64,000 nt of DNA. It comes from Apteryx mantelli. Taxonomy: Eukaryota; Chordata; Aves; Apterygiformes; Apterygidae. Location: contig NC_089982.1 of assembly GCF_036417845.1 (NCBI RefSeq), positions 46,711,684 to 46,775,683 on the forward strand, read 5' to 3'. The position numbers and the translations under genes are program-made. The notes under the pieces were generated by a model. It was not told the DNA's origin and did not search any database. It worked only from the letters and a program-made list of their open reading frames with translations. Position 1 is the first letter of the stretch. Every line of letters starts with the position of its first letter. This document shows positions 12,978-27,700 of this stretch, piece after piece.

Positions 12978-15900
12978 AGGTGAGTGGAAGGAATGAGGCC
13001 ACCCGCCGCTGCCAGTGGGCTGTTGGATTGACTTAATTTAGTTTATCATACTGTCTTGAGGACTATGCTGTGCACAGTACAGTAAGCGAGTTAGCACTGA
13101 TTTCAGTAATTCCATCAACACTGTGCCTGAACTAATAATAGTAAAAATAAGTTCTACTTGGCTTTCTTATGACTAGATAGGAAACCTATGACAGAACAGG
13201 AATTGAACATACTCTCAAAAACTGGTGTCCTAATGAGTCACCCCTGAATTACATACTGGTTTTCAGGTGTACAAAGGTACACTAGATTCTAACTAGTTCC
13301 TGGAAAAATATATTTGTTCTTGCTTTGCTGTTGTATTTATCTAAAATAAAAATATTGTATAGCAACTTAAAGTCAATAAAAATACTGACTCAGGGCTCTG
13401 CACCCAAAGTACATACTTTACTCTGCAGTGACAAGAGGTTATGATGTTTGATTACTAGCCAACCTTTCACATATCTCTACTTACTGTTCACATGAGTACA
13501 GTACAACCAGATTAAATACACAGTGTCATGGGTAAAATGTGTTATACAGTAACAGATATTCTCTATATACTAGAAGCTTTAGCTGCATGCACACATGTGT
13601 ATTTGCCCAGTAGTAGAAACAATGGACTGGAAGGAAATTACTCAGTCATCAAGTGAAATCCCATTCTGTTGGAGGCAGTCACATCAAGGAGTCTGTTCCA
13701 TAAGAGAAACTCTATTTTTGAAGGCTTTTACCCCTATTGCTTTCACTGGAAGTTCATTCCAAAACTTGAATGCTCTTTAGGTTAGAGCTTTCTTTTATTT
13801 TCTAGCCTGTCTTTCTTTGCTTAAAGAGTTCTTTTTCTGTTCTTGGAGTTCATCCCTTACCAGAACTATGAGGATATGCGCAGTTTCTAGATATCAGTGA
13901 CATACCCTTTGCAGCCTCTGTTACCAGATTAAATAAATGACGTACTTCTTACGTGAAAGAAAGGTTTCCTATTCTTCCTGTAATCCCAATAGTCCTCCCC
14001 TGAATCTGTTTTATTTTTTTGAACATATGTGTTACAAGCTGTTCCAGAGCTGTTGAATGGGACCTATTCCTAATAAAAATATAACTGCTGCTGCATTGTA
14101 GGATTGCATTTGTGTTTTTCTCACCTGCAACACACACAACAGTTTACCATCATCCTGTAATCATCATTAGGTCATTTTTCTTGGGCATTTGCAGCTGGCC
14201 AATTTCCAGTTTACAGCTTAATTACATTTCTTTCCATTTTGTACTACTGAATTTCCTCTCCCTTCTACTTCTCAAGTGCAAAAGATGGTTTAGTACTCTG
14301 TTATGTGGATACTGACTACACCTACCAAGTCATTCTGCTAACAGCTAATTTCACCAGGACACATTTGTGCCAGGCTATTCAATGCAAATATTAAACTCTG
14401 CTAGTCATTTTCTCCTAGCCATATATACTACTTATTGTACAGTTCCCCCTGCTACCTCCATTTTAACAAATATTTATCCCTAGGGCACCACTGTATAGAA
14501 GTCAAGACAGAGGAGGCTGGCTTTGCCTTTGTCTGGAAGCGTAGCTCATCACATTAATATATCACAGCTCCTGATGTGATTTATCTTTGTTCCTCCATGT
14601 TGTGGCCTATCCTGTTTTCCTCCATTACTTTCCTGTCTTTTCCCTCTTTAGGGAATCTGCTTTAAATCTAGGTGTGCTTTTGTCAACATTGCAAGCCAGT
14701 AGTTTTCCAGATCACTTCTTTTGCTCCCATCACTTTAAAAAATGATGACTATTGTACATGCAGTTTCTTCTGGCAGCTCTTTTATATTTGGTGGATGGAA
14801 TTATCTTGCCTCCCACTTGGAGTGGGAGTATATGTGATTCCTTGAGTTTTGCTTCCAGTAATAACTGCAGTAATTTCCATTTCTATATTTGTATTCCCAT
14901 TATCTGCCTTACCTTTCTCTTCATAATCTATTATATCATCCCTACTGAAAACTGAGGCTAAATATATTCCCAATTTGGGGAGTCATGTTTAGAATTTTTC
15001 TAATCTTTATTTAATCTGTAATCTTTCATCTTTCTTTTTTTTATGTATTTATTAGCTATAGATAGATATGTATATGTGCATACATAAATATATTTTTATA
15101 TATCTGAAGAACACTTGCTGTGTGTTTTGCTTCCTGTTGCAAGGTATACTGCAGCTTGGTTTTGGGGAACTTTCTTATCCTCCTTCTACCACTAAGACGT
15201 GGCTTTCGTGCAGTCATCTTGTTTCCATTCCGACTTTGTTCTCTCTGTGTTCCAGTTAAGTCTTTGTTTCGTCTGTATTTTTGACAAGTTTATAGAAGCT
15301 GCTTTACATATTTCCAAATAGCTGTATTTGGAAGTTGTGAAATTAAATTTTAAGCTGCACACTAATGGAGAGAGTTACAGAAACTGCTGTGTTAGACTGT
15401 GTGTACTGGTGATGTTGATCTGGCACTGTGCCTTCTGCCTTTAAAAGTCAAAGGATTGACTGGGCATCAGCTGTAAAGTGTAATTTAATTGACTGCATCT
15501 ACTTCTTAGAGTTTTTGCTACTAGCATTATATATGCATATGATTTGATAACAGCTGTGGCATGACAGGAGCCTAAAACAAGCCAGGGAATTTCCATGTTC
15601 AGAGTAGTAGTCTTCTATTGCAGTTTCACCCTTATGTGAAAATTCAACCAGTTATGGGTCTTTCTCTCTGCTCTGTCTCCTTTTATTTATAATTATTAAA
15701 AAAAACATAGCAAAAGGTTGCTGTGAAGTTGCAATTAATTCCCAAGTAGATATTGTTTCCCAGTCCTCAGAGAGGTTTCCTCAAAGCAACACCCTCTCAG
15801 TTGTTTGGCTAAAGGATCTGTGCCAGGCTTGTCCCCAGGCAAAACCAGCCCTTCTTCTCTATTAGCTTGTATTTGAGTAGTAATTTATACCATCACAAGC

Positions 15901-18900
15901 ATGCAAAAGAGCAAAGTCAAAACAGCAGCTTCTTGGATAAGGTATGAGTAAATACATGGATGCTAGACTGTGTGTGTGTGGGGGGGGGACGCAGGCAGGG
16001 GAATGCTTTCTGGCATACTTTTTAATATATTTTATCTTCATTCCTTTTTTCAAAGGAACAAGTTGTTCTTTTTGTACGGTAGGTGTAGCATTGCCTAAAT
16101 AGTACGGTATCTCATAACTGAATATATCTAGTAAACCGTAATAATCATTAAGCATAAACCACAATACATGCAGAAACAGCTGTAGCTCTTTCTACAACTG
16201 ATAAATCCTTTTAAAACAAAGAGCCTTGTTAGTAAAATGAATTCAGGTGAAAAGAACCAGGGAGTTTTCTTAAGACTTCAGGATTCTCAGTGTATTAAAA
16301 TAGTTCATGGCCAATTACTCCACTTTCCAGAGGGCGCACAACATGATATTCCCTCTCTCACTCAGCAGTCATAGATACAATTCATATGGAAGAGGGAAGC
16401 AAGAGGACGATTCATCTTCACCAATTAATATTTGATGTCTTTTCTTTAGAAAGCACTTTACAGAAGAAATATCCTGCTCCCACAATCTGGTTCAGTGAAC
16501 CTGAGCGAGCTAATATGAAATCAGCCAAAGAGCTTGCATTTGGTAGATGAAATACTTCACTGCCCTACCTTTCAATTCTAAAATGAGCATCCTACTGCTT
16601 ACACATCTTACACAGCTAGTAACTAGGTTATATGAAGGACTGTGAGAATCAGGCCTAGTATCTTCTTGTGTCTTTAATGCTATAAGAGGAGTCCTTAACA
16701 TTGGGTTAATAACATTTCTCAGATGTTTGAAATTATATCAAAGGAAGCATTTGGATCTGCTGACATTTCAGGATTTTGGAAGACTATCTAGATTTTTTTT
16801 CCCCATGTGCTGTCTGAAATAACTGTAATAATTCTTGACATGCTGAATAGTTTGGCAAGTCCAGAGAAAAATGTCCTTTAAAAATAAGTATTTATTCTGG
16901 TCATGTTTTCCTTAGCAACAGCAAGGAGGGAAAAGGCGGGGGGGGGGAAGGATCTTAGAAGTATTGTAAACCCAGCTGTAAGGATATTAAATTTTGTGCT
17001 GTATTTAATACATTTTAGGTTACTGCAGTTATTCAAAATCTTCAATACCTCTTTTTCTTTAAGAGCAATCTAGTGAAAAATAACTTTAAAGACAAGCTGT
17101 CTGTGGCAATACTACAGATTTCCTGAATCCAGCCTCTGTAAAGGCTTCTCTATTCAGCATGTCCAGCTGTCTTTCCATAAATGATGCTGAGTTTTGGGGA
17201 TAGCATCAAGATAAAGTTAGGGACTGTAGTCAAAGAATCCTGGAAAAATATTATACTTTCTTCCCATATGGGCTAATGGCTGAATCTCATTTAGAGGAAA
17301 TGTAAAGAGGCTGCAACAGGGTGAGGCAACATTTCTTTGTCTTAAAGCGATTCTATGCAGGTGAGCATATGACACTTTAAAAAGCCACGCTTGGCTTGAG
17401 TATTAATTCCCCACCCTGCCCAAGCAAAATTACGCTGGAGCGCCATGGGGATAGGAACCACTTTCATTATTGAAAGGGTGGGAAGATAGATGCTGGGCAG
17501 TGTAGGCTGAAAGACTGGTTTATATTCTGATCATCAACACCCCCAAAGTAATGAAAGCCATCCCAAAAATCCATAATACATTTATTGCCAGGTTGCAGTA
17601 GGTCATGCCATGTAAATTAATTTGGTTCACTTGTAGTTGTTTCTCCTGGAGGTTTTGTCTGGATACTCAGATGAAAATGGGCTAGAGCATCTCAATTGTT
17701 TGTTGGAAATGGGTATTTTCTGTTCTTTCCTCATGAGATAAGATGATGCCCATGTTATCTTTATCCTGCGATGGCATGTTTCCTAGCCTCCCAAAAGACT
17801 AATATTTCCTTTCTTTATATGAATCTCTCATCATTGCTAGTTACAAGTTAAATCCTTATATTACCATTTCTGTAGATTGTCACTGAAGTCTTTTATTGCA
17901 GCAGTAAACTCTCTCTTCTTGTTAGATATTTTTAAGGTAGTTCTTAACCTGCTAGATGCAATGCTGACCAAGTAGCCTCTATAAGAGAACAAACTTAATT
18001 GAATTTTCTAACTGTAGCCTCAGAAATCCATCAAATATACTTCAGAAAGTCTACATATTTTTGGAGAAAAACCTAGGATAATGTTAGTTTGTACTATCCA
18101 GGGAATCCATACCATACTAGATCAGGGAACTAGCCTTCATCAGAAGTTGTCCTAAGTTATAAATGGGTAAATAAAGCCAGTATTGGCAGTATAAAGCAAT
18201 TTGATATTAAAAGTATACAAAATATTTATGCTAATACAGGAAATAATAATATATACCTAACCTGTCCATCATTTGATCTTTTGAAGATATTCTTCAGGAA
18301 TTGTTTTTTTCTTCCGTGTTGGTTGTAACATTAATAACTCGGGATGAAAAGCTGAAAGGTTGGCTGTTGAACTAGAGAAAAGTCAAAGGATATGTTCAGA
18401 GAAGGGTGCATATCCTTTGAGCAATATATTACTCATGGTTTTTATGTAATGTCAAGTGCAATGATATTGTTTCCATGAGACTAATAGGTAGGTTTCACCT
18501 TGACCTTGAGTTGCCATTCCTGAGAAATGAGGTAATTGATTTGACAGTAACAGAACATAGAAACGCCGCAATTATTCCAGAGAAGTCTCTATTTTTCTTG
18601 ATAATGTTCTCATTTATTTGCTTACTCAGAATTTCTCATATATTCCCTAAAAGTAATCAGCTACAAAAAATAAACCAAGACAGTTTATTTAAAACAAACC
18701 TGTAACTTCAATTTATTTGAAATTTTTGAATAATCCAACTATTTTCAGATTAATGGAATGAGTAGTAACTTATTTGTTTTATTGGACTGACACTGCAGTT
18801 CGGCAACTCTCTGTGACCCTCTATATCTCAATCAAAATTAATTAGTTTTGCATGAGCCCCATGCTGTAAGACTAGGAACTAAATATGGAGGTGCTTTAAA

Positions 18901-18957
18901 AAGCTATTGCAGATATTTTCTTTCTCTCCAAAATGGTGTTGCAATCATGTAGCTGAA

Positions 18958-19003
18958 ATACTTTGGGGATTGCACCTAAAATACTTTGGGGATTGCACCT
19001 AAA
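18958..19003. repeat. Perfect tandem duplication of a 23-bp unit
   Basis: The unit starting ATACTTTGGGGATTGCACCT and ending AAA occurs twice in direct, uninterrupted succession with no mismatch, which suggests a recent slippage or duplication event. Confidence 0.95.
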
Positions 19004-19669
19004 ATGTGCCTCCAACTTTTATCACAAAAATTTTCCTTTCAACAACAGAAAGTCGTCTTCTCCAGGCACCAGTGATATGCTGAAAGTAGTTTAGCAAGAC
19101 ATGAACAGCAACAGAATCCTGCATCCTATATGATAAATTAGCTTGTGCTTGTGAGTGTACATGTGTGAAAAGGGAAGGATGGAAAAATCTGTTACTTATT
19201 TTCTGAAAGCAAAAAACTGCATCCAGTGAATATTTACTAGAAATGTTTGTGTTTTCTTCCTTAAAAGCACTATTATTACAGCATATGAATAGTGTGTAGC
19301 TCAGCTGTGACAGGGATAGTTCATTATTATTGAGTGATGAGAACAGGTCTACCAACACTGACAGTTTAACATTTTGAAAGCTCTTGTGAAGCTGGGGAAG
19401 GAATTTTAAAAGGGCCTCTTCTTCCTTGGAGTAGATTCAAATTACATTGTTTTCATGTCAACTCACATGAGAAGTGAGCACAACATTTTGCTCAAGGAAG
19501 CAAAGCAACAGGCTAACTTGCATTTGTGCAGAAACGAGGATCTCTGTATTAGTATGGCTTACACGCTGAATATGAATCCACAGAGGCATGCTGTTATGAA
19601 AAGGAAAATGTATAAACAGAATTCTAATATCCAAAACACGTGAAGTAATTGCTTTGCTCTAGTCAGCAG

Positions 19670-20125
19670 TAGTAAGGCTTCAGTTAGAATACTTTGTTCA
19701 GTTCTGTGTTTTGCTCTCCAAGATAGGATGAGGACTGGCTAAAAGGCACATAGAGGAGAGCAGTAACAGTGATCTGAAGTCTGGAAGACATGAGCTATGA
19801 GAAAAGAATAAGTGAACTGGAATTTTTTGTCCTAAAGAAGAGAAGACTGAAGAAATATGGTGTGGGGAATCCATGTGGTACATAACCTATAGCAAAGAGG
19901 AAAGGAGTAATGTATTTTCCTTGTTTGTTGTGGATAGAATGAAAAATAATAGCCTTAAATTGCAACAAGACGGCGTTGTATTATATATTTAAAAAAACTT
20001 TTTAGTAATCAGAATAATGAAGTCCTGGAATAAAGCCTTGGGGTGCTGTGGAGTTGAAATCATTTAAGTTCTTTAAAAACAGGTTTAACAAGTGTTTGTC
20101 CAGACATACATAGCTGATGCTATCT
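19670..20125 (+). mobile_element. Diverged CR1 retrotransposon fragment, plus orientation
   Basis: The sequence follows the familiar order of the avian CR1 3' region in degraded form. An equivalent of the 'TTCAGTTCTG' segment comes first, then 'CTAAAGAAGAGAAGACTGA' (from the CR1 'CTGGAGAAGAGGAGGCTGAG' box). Next are 'AATAGCCTTAAATTGCAACA' (from 'AATGGCCTCAAGTTGC..CA') and the 'TTTAAAAACAGGTTTAACAA'-like part. It is 5'-truncated and lacks the terminal repeat. Divergence is high, so the insertion is old. Ends are approximate. Confidence 0.75.
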
Positions 20126-20559
20126 TAAAGCAGAAGTCCCTATTACCCCTGTGATTTTATTTTCACTTAGAATGCAAATTTTAGGCATGGCGAATGAATA
20201 TATGAATTTGCCTCTGATCAAATGGTATTAGACCATTTTTCTTTTTAAACTGAAACATTTCTTTAAGAAACATTTAGATATATTTTTAAGTTGAATTTTT
20301 ATTTAGAGTTTCACTCAGTTTATTTCAAAGAATTATATTATTTGAAAACAAAGCAAAAGAGTTACTTCTGTTTCCAGTGAAATAGTTCACTTGATGTGAA
20401 ATTGGATTTTAATTTGATTTAAAGAAAAAACAACCATCAGGATGAATTTTTGTTCAATTTTTGATTTTTACAGTGATAAGAAAACCATTTATTCAAACAG
20501 ATCTATTTCATACGGAACATTAAATCTCTGAACATTCCTTAGTACAGCAGACAACTAAG

Positions 20560-20595
20560 CCTGCGTGTGCCTGCGTGTGCCTGCATGTGTGTGTG
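20560..20595. repeat. Short 10-bp tandem repeat
   Basis: CTGCGTGTGC occurs twice exactly (20561-20580) and a third time imperfectly, running into a short GT stretch. Confidence 0.85.
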
Positions 20596-21756
20596 TTAAG
20601 AGCAGAATATGCTTTGTAAAGTTTAAAAATGTATTTTAAGAAAGTAGTCAGAGGATTTGGGAGGGGGAAATGGAAGGAATTCTTTGTTGCTATCTGTTGG
20701 TGAACTGAAGGAGAGGAAGGAATGTCTGGCTGTTTCTTATCCACCATTCTTATTTGAGGCACTTTGATTAAAAATGACTTGCATTTTAGCTGCAGGGATA
20801 ACGAATCATTACCAGCTTTGTACAGCAGTAATTATCGATTTGCTAATATCATACTAGTATTCCAATTCTATATGTGCAACAGAACAATACCAAAATTATT
20901 CACTGACAACAGTATCATAATACTGCTGCATGTGCAGCAGTGATCCATGCCTTTCTCTGTGCAGCCCAGCCTGGCTCACTGCAGCCCTGCTGTCCCTTCT
21001 GTTTGTTATTCATCCTGCTGTATCCCTGCTTTCTCCTGCTGATTCTTTTTCCAGGAGGTCAGGCACTGTTTTGCGCATGGCCAGTCCACTCCAGCAGTTG
21101 TGGAAAGAACCCTCCATCTTCTTGATGAAGTTATCATTTCTTACCAGCAAAGCATGTAGGGGACTCTGGGTTCTCTGAAGGAATATTTTTTGAAGATCTG
21201 TGATAGAAAAGTAGCACCGTGGGATGGGAGAAATGAAGGCGGTCTCAGGTCTGTCTTACACTGACGGCTACACAGATGATGAAAGTCCTCCAAAAGACAA
21301 GTGCTAGCCTCACTGAGGAGGCTGAGGAAAGGAGGGTTGCTCTGAGAAAGACCATTTCCTACCTTCAGCCTCCCCAAATAACTCTGTCCTTTTACGGCTT
21401 GAAATAAGGTTGTAGCTATTGGCATCATGATACTTTTGTGATATGTAATACATATGAGTCTTGTGGAAGATTCAGTCAGTACTTACCATCACTACCATGC
21501 AGCCAAAATGCATGAGTCAGGAGACTGTGGAAGGAGAGTAAGAAAGAGGCACCTTGACTTGAAGCCACTTAATGTATTTGTTTAGTATCTACACTATGAA
21601 TGTGGCCCTAAGTCTGACAAGCAGCAATAGGTTATTCTTGAAATCAGAATCAGGCCTAAGTTATCCTCTCTTACTCTGCTACAATTCCAGTTATATCATG
21701 GGAGTCATCCCAGAGAAACAGGAAGGAGAATTTAGTTCATCTTTCTTAGCTAACTG

Positions 21757-21778
21757 TTTTTTTTTTTTTTTTTTTTTT
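21757..21778. repeat. T22 homopolymer run
   Basis: This is an uninterrupted run of 22 T, the longest homopolymer I see in the window. No retroelement is recognisable next to it. Confidence 0.9.
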
Positions 21779-24700
21779 GGTAAAACACACTAAATATTCA
21801 TAGAACTAGTCATGGGTGCTGTACGAAGAGACTGAGTTCATAGCTTTCTAATCACTCTGTAAATCACACTAATCTTTGCATCTTAGATTGTTCTCCACAA
21901 GTCAGATGTGACTTTCATTACATGAATGGAGTTAATTACAAGTTCTTGCTGAATAAACAGTTTTATTTTGATTCTGCTGCCTTCAAAACCATGTAGATGC
22001 AGCCATGGAGTCTGGCTAGCTGGGTTAGGATTCAGATTAACTGCTCGAGCCTAATTACCTTCTATAACTTTACTTGTACGGACAAAAGGGCTGGAAATGC
22101 ATCTACATATTGTTCTTCTGCCTGTTTTCCCTTCTGAATCAACTGATCTCACAAGAGAAGCACAGCAGGAGTCTGCCTTATTTCCACAGTCTATCTACAG
22201 AGTGGTAAACCTGCTAAATTCCTCTTTTTGTCAGTCTAGATAGATAATCTTAGGGACATCGTTTTAATGCAGCTAAATGGCTAGAGATCTCATATGTATC
22301 AATTAGAAACAGAATGTAGAAAAGCTGGTGAAAAATTAGGTCTCAATGATTTTGCACCTTTATCCAGAAAAGTGCAAGAGCACCCAAGAGTGTTTCTTCA
22401 GAAGGGGAAATGCAAGTAAAATCTGTTTCATCGCTTCTGCAAGTGTATTTCCTCTTTTCTCATCACAGAAACTCTAGGGAGACAGCTTATTTGTTTGGAC
22501 TCAGAACAGTAATACAGTTTGCTCTGTTCCTTGGTATGTCTGTTTGGAGGAGAGATCCAGATTCTGAAGGAGTCTTCTTCCTTTCTCAAAGGTTTTAGTA
22601 AAGATTACTTTTAACAAAGATTACTTTCCAGGGATGTTTTCCTTTAGGCCTCCATGGGAGGGCATGAGCTGCTGTCCTCTGCTTGATTTAAAATGCTGAT
22701 AGAGAAAATTTCAGTCCAGACCATAAAGTGGGAATGGAACACAAGTCATAAACCATTGGGAATAGGTTTAGAACCTCTCTGAGGTAGGAGAAGTAAAAAG
22801 AAATGATCTTTTCCAGATCACTTTAGGCACTTAAGGCGTCTAAGGCTAGAATATGTAAATTCTGCTTTCCTTGTTCCAACTTGTATGCTAACTATTTATT
22901 TTCTGTCCAGAAATGGCACAAACAAAAATACATAGTCCTTCTCCATAGGTTTTCACCCTCAGAATCTCAAAAAAGTTTGGAGGATAGAGGAGGGAAGAAA
23001 GATGTAGAATGGAAGAAATATTTTTCCAATGTTTCTGGATGTTGCATAATTATCATCTTGCCATCTCTAAGAATATTTTTCCCCTTTTTTACTATTTAAA
23101 ATATTATAGCATAATTTAAACTATCAAAATTACACATGTATGAGTCTAATTCTCAAGAAGCCTCTCTCAGCCACTGCTCAGTTCAGTAGAAATATTCCTA
23201 CTTAGTTCAGGCAGAGCAACATTGGATTGCAGCAGAATTAAGGGTGGTAAGATGGCAGTTATATTTCTAGGGATGTTCAAGTTCAGATGTTCAAGTTTGG
23301 TTTAGATTCTGCTGCTCATTATGAACAGAATTTATTTTACTATCTAATTAAGACACAGGCACACAACAGTTAAACCCTGGAAAGGACTCACAATTTGCTT
23401 AATTCTTTGAGTTCAGAATGTTTGCTTAAAATTGGGAGCAAATTGAAAATTTATAAAATGTTTGTTTCAAAGGTAGTGATTCAATTACCTTTGGAAAAGT
23501 AATAATTAAAGTTCCTGCTACAATAAGATATATGACAACAGCCTTTTATTAGAGGTAGGTCAGCCTGATCCAATTGCTCTGGACTTTTTCCATTGACTTC
23601 AGACCCATAGAACAGGGCTATTGGGAACTGCCCAGGCAGGCTTGACAGCAAATTCTTGTTCAAACAGAAACTCCAGTCACTAAAACTGTATCAGAGATAT
23701 TAAGTTCTGAACATTGCAACATTGGAGCTAACTCTGTCATTCACTGATCTTAAATTATTGCCTAGACAAGTTGGAAAACTGATGATATCTTTTTTTCATG
23801 AAAGGCTTATATAGATTAAGATAGGATGGGATGCATAGTTTGTAACATTCATAAGATTTTAATATCCTCCATGATTTTCCTACTCAGAGATGACGTTAGG
23901 GTCGTTTACTCCCCAGAAGACTTCTCTGAATCCTCAGGTAGCTGTCTTATGTGCAGTGAAACTGGCAGGGTTAGAAAACATTAATAATATTCAGAGAGTA
24001 AGGATAAGCCAAATAAGAAGGCCTGTTATTTTGTTACAGATTTTCTTCTCAAAAACCTGTGACAGGCTTCAAATTATAACATATTAGCCTTTTCTCCTCT
24101 AGTGGGTTAAACATTAGGTAATAAATCAATCTACTTTATGCTATGCCACTTTTTAATGCTTTTTTAATAGGGGCTAGCAGTAAGCATAGTAGCATCTTTC
24201 TCAAGAAGTGCTTATTTAAAAATATTCAAGATCATATTTTTTTTGAAGAGTGAATGGAAAACTTTGGACACAATTATTTTACATTTTACATGTACTTCTG
24301 TAAAAATGTTATGTGGGTGGACAATTCTGTTGGAAATGTATCCTTTTGTAGTGTAGTGTGCTTACAGGCACCTGAAGTATCAAATGAATGCTTTTTGGGA
24401 AAAGTAAAAATAAAGAAACCTTTTACAGCCCTTCAGTAAGGGTGGTGTCTTGCAACACATATTCCAAAGTTTGTCTTCATTCCTGCGACAAGCTCCATTT
24501 GCTCCAGAACATCTGGGTGGGCACATCCAAGGTACCAACACAGGTGAGAAAGCTGCAGATAAAGCTTTGGAGGAGAATTCCCCAGTATCATTTTTCCTGT
24601 GGTTGAGTAGGTTTTCCCAGTGCCTTTTATGAAAGTTAGATCATGTTTTGATAAGACAGTCTAACAAAAAAATCATTGACAATATAACATTTCATCCTGT

Positions 24701-27700
24701 TCTGTTTAATACGAGTATTTAAAAATAGCTTATGAGTTTGTACACTCAGTTCATTTTTGTGGACATAGATACCTCTACTCTATCTGGACTTGCAAAGCTG
24801 TGATGCACAAATAAATTGCTGCTGAAGCATATGAAATCTTGCATGGACAGACAGACAGCAAGTTGGACTTGCATGCTTACTAGTGAATGACATTTTTGAA
24901 GGCTTAAATTTGACCCTGGATTAGAAGACTGTTATATATGCAACAAAAACGTACACATTCTGTCATATTGGAAAAATATTTTTGTTTTGGATGGTTCTGT
25001 ACATGCCAGAAGACTCATACAGAATATGTTGCTATGGTTGCTACACGAAAAACATTCTGTTTAAATTTTAAAATGGTTAAATAACCTTGTAAAAATTCAT
25101 AGATCAGTAAATATTGGCTGTGCCTTGAAATTACTCTGTAGCTGTCTTTTAAGCATTACAAAGTGTGATATGGTTGTATGAGAGCAAGCAGAAGTTCAGT
25201 AGGGATAATGAGAGTGGGCAGGAACAGACAGCGTGTAGGAATTTGTGTGTTTACAGAGATTCCTAGACAATCTCTTGACATCCCAAAGGAGCTGTGCGCC
25301 TCAGGAGAAACAAGGGGAGGAATAAATACATTTTGTGAAGTCTGATATGATTTTAGATGTAAGCTTTATCCCTGGAAACCCTGTAGCGTGAAGAAGGTGC
25401 TTGTTAGTGGAAGACTTTTAGGCACCTTGGAAATGCTAATATTAAAAAGAGAGTTTGAGCTTTTCCCAGGATTAGGTGCTGAAAGAAGGAGAGGGATGAG
25501 GAAGAGATCTAAACACCTAAATTTTCATGTAGCTGTTATCCCAAGTGATTGCTCAGTCTCAGAGAAGAGGATAGATCTTAACCAGGGGCCACTCTTTCCC
25601 TTACAGGGAGAGCCAGAGTGGGAGCACAAGCATGCATGTCACAGATGAAAGTAATGTATTAAGAATTTGTCTGAAAGACAATGTAACTGTACTACAAGCT
25701 GAGCAGCTCTCTGAAATGTTGATGCCAATCTGAGGGGAGAAATAACTAAAAGGGGAGCAGTGAGAGGAAACTAGTTCAATACAGCTCTATGTCAGAAGGT
25801 GGTGCAGAATGTACAGTCTCTCGAATCAAAGAAGCCATCCCAAGATGTCATTAAGAAATAAAAGAGTTAATAAAAAGATATCAATAAGCCTTGGGCAGTA
25901 CATAAGGGGCTGTCAGAAGGGAGTGATCTGATGCCATCAAGACTTTACCTGAACACTGAATTTTCTCTGCCACAGTAGCCCTGGTGGGACTTGACCTACT
26001 GCTGCCTTGCACTGCAACTGCTGGGTGAAGTCTTTCAAGATGGTCCCATCCTGCCAGATGGTCAGATTTGCTGTGAGATGCAACGTTAGCGGGAAGAAAA
26101 TATAGAAAGGGAGGGAGAGGAGAGACCTGTTACCTCTTTTTAGTTTCCTCACCTAGCATCTGCTTTGCTACTGCCTCAGAACTCTTCACAAGTAAGTTAC
26201 TTGGCTTTAAGTAAGTCTGAGATTAGTGAAAAGGGACTACAACACCTTTGAAAGTGTTAATGGAATAGGCTATGGATAAAATTTTTTATTTATGACCCAT
26301 TTTGTCCATTCAATTCTTAAATGAAATACTTCTGCAATGTTAAAGTTACTTTCTCAAAACTGTGTGATAATACAAATTAGCTTATATATTACTTCTGACC
26401 ACATTTGTGTACAACTGAAAGGTTTTCCTCTTGTACTGGGATATACTTCTTGTTTTTTTTACTGAGCTTTTATTGACAATGCAATTAAATTGAAGAAGTT
26501 GGCTGTTATATCAAAAGAATTCAGTTGAGTTGTCATTCAGGAAAGCAAGCCTGGGGAAAGAATATAGCAAACACAATATTCATTGCTTTATTTAAGTTGT
26601 AAAAACTGTTATGAACCTTAAATATGTAATTCTTTACCATTTGGCAAGTAATTTATTAACTAGTATTAGATTCAAAGTTAGTAGTCTTCAGCATGGTCTT
26701 ATTTAACTAGCATCTAAATCAAGAAAAAAGGTATCTGTTGTACTCTTATGAGGAATTAATGATAAACAATAAATGGATGTTAATGGTAGACTACATCTTC
26801 ATAGGATCATTTCAGATCAAAGTTCAGTGTACTCTTACTGCTATTTCCATATTTGTTCAGTGGATACATTAAAGGCTAAAGTCTGTGAGAAGAGGGAGAG
26901 GGTGGTGACACAACAAGCTGTCGCAAAGCAAACAGAGTTACAGATTTACATCATTTGCCAATGTTGAAGTGTATGGGCTTACCTCATCTTAGATTTGAGG
27001 TGATATGAAATAATATATTCCTCAGTGAAAGCTATATATGCTTCCTCTTTGCATTTATTATAGCTTAACTACATGCACCTTGGTAATAACAGTGGAATTC
27101 ACCTTAGTGACGTTAGGAGCAGGGTCTCCTCTTCTGTTTAAGGAAGTCGTATCTGTAGCAGTAAGTAGCTGACAATCAGGTGATCCTTTAAAAAAGTAAA
27201 TGATTGATTTCTGTTTTAAAATGCCATTTTTATTTAATAAAATATCCATATACACAAACCTTTACATTTTCATATGTGTATTTAGTCATAATTCCCTGGA
27301 TTTTGGTCTTAATAATTTAAGAACTCGGCTAATTTTATTTCTAAGATGACTGCGTCGCTTTGAAGTGTTTGCATCACTTTCAAAAATGAAATGTTATTTG
27401 TAGCATGAATAGTACTTATCCTTTATACATTTCCATCTTCTATAATGAATGTCAGTGCTTGGAGTTTATACATGAAAAATGCATTTTGCTGAAGTTTTTC
27501 TCCATGAATAGAATGCAAACATCTGCAACATCCTCCAATTCATATGAGAGGGAGCCATCTTGTGGTTCAATTTACAGTTTCTTGAGAAATTAAGATACTA
27601 TTGGTGTAACAAAGCAAGGAATTGCAGGGCAGGGGGGGAGGGCGATAAAATCCCTGTTTCAAATATAATACCATTAAATATAATATGTAGGAATTTCCAA

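Larger units (their letters stand above)
1..19669. other. 3' flank of GLRA3, distal part: AT-rich DNA without a recognised gene
   Basis: I see no recognisable coding exon here on either strand. Open frames reach at most about 100 codons and have no family resemblance. The stretch holds short duplications, inverted repeats, a G-quadruplex motif near 12950 and two weak exon candidates (3093 and 10169). In human, HPGD is the next gene beyond the GLRA3 3' end; I found none of its short-chain dehydrogenase motifs here. Confidence 0.6.

Noticed and set aside
13600..14500. Possible old retroelement-like stretch
   Set aside because: Its wording faintly recalls ancient amniote repeats, but I could not place enough consecutive matches to any family.
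22905..23060. Acceptor-like TTCTGTCCAG followed by a charged open frame
   Set aside because: No acceptable donor or terminator follows, so no exon can be supported.
24368..24434. Exon-like segment on the plus strand (APEVSNECFLGKVKIKK) with a GTAAGG donor
   Set aside because: The acceptor has a weak pyrimidine tract, the peptide is unrecognised, and comparable combinations are expected by chance in 30 kb.
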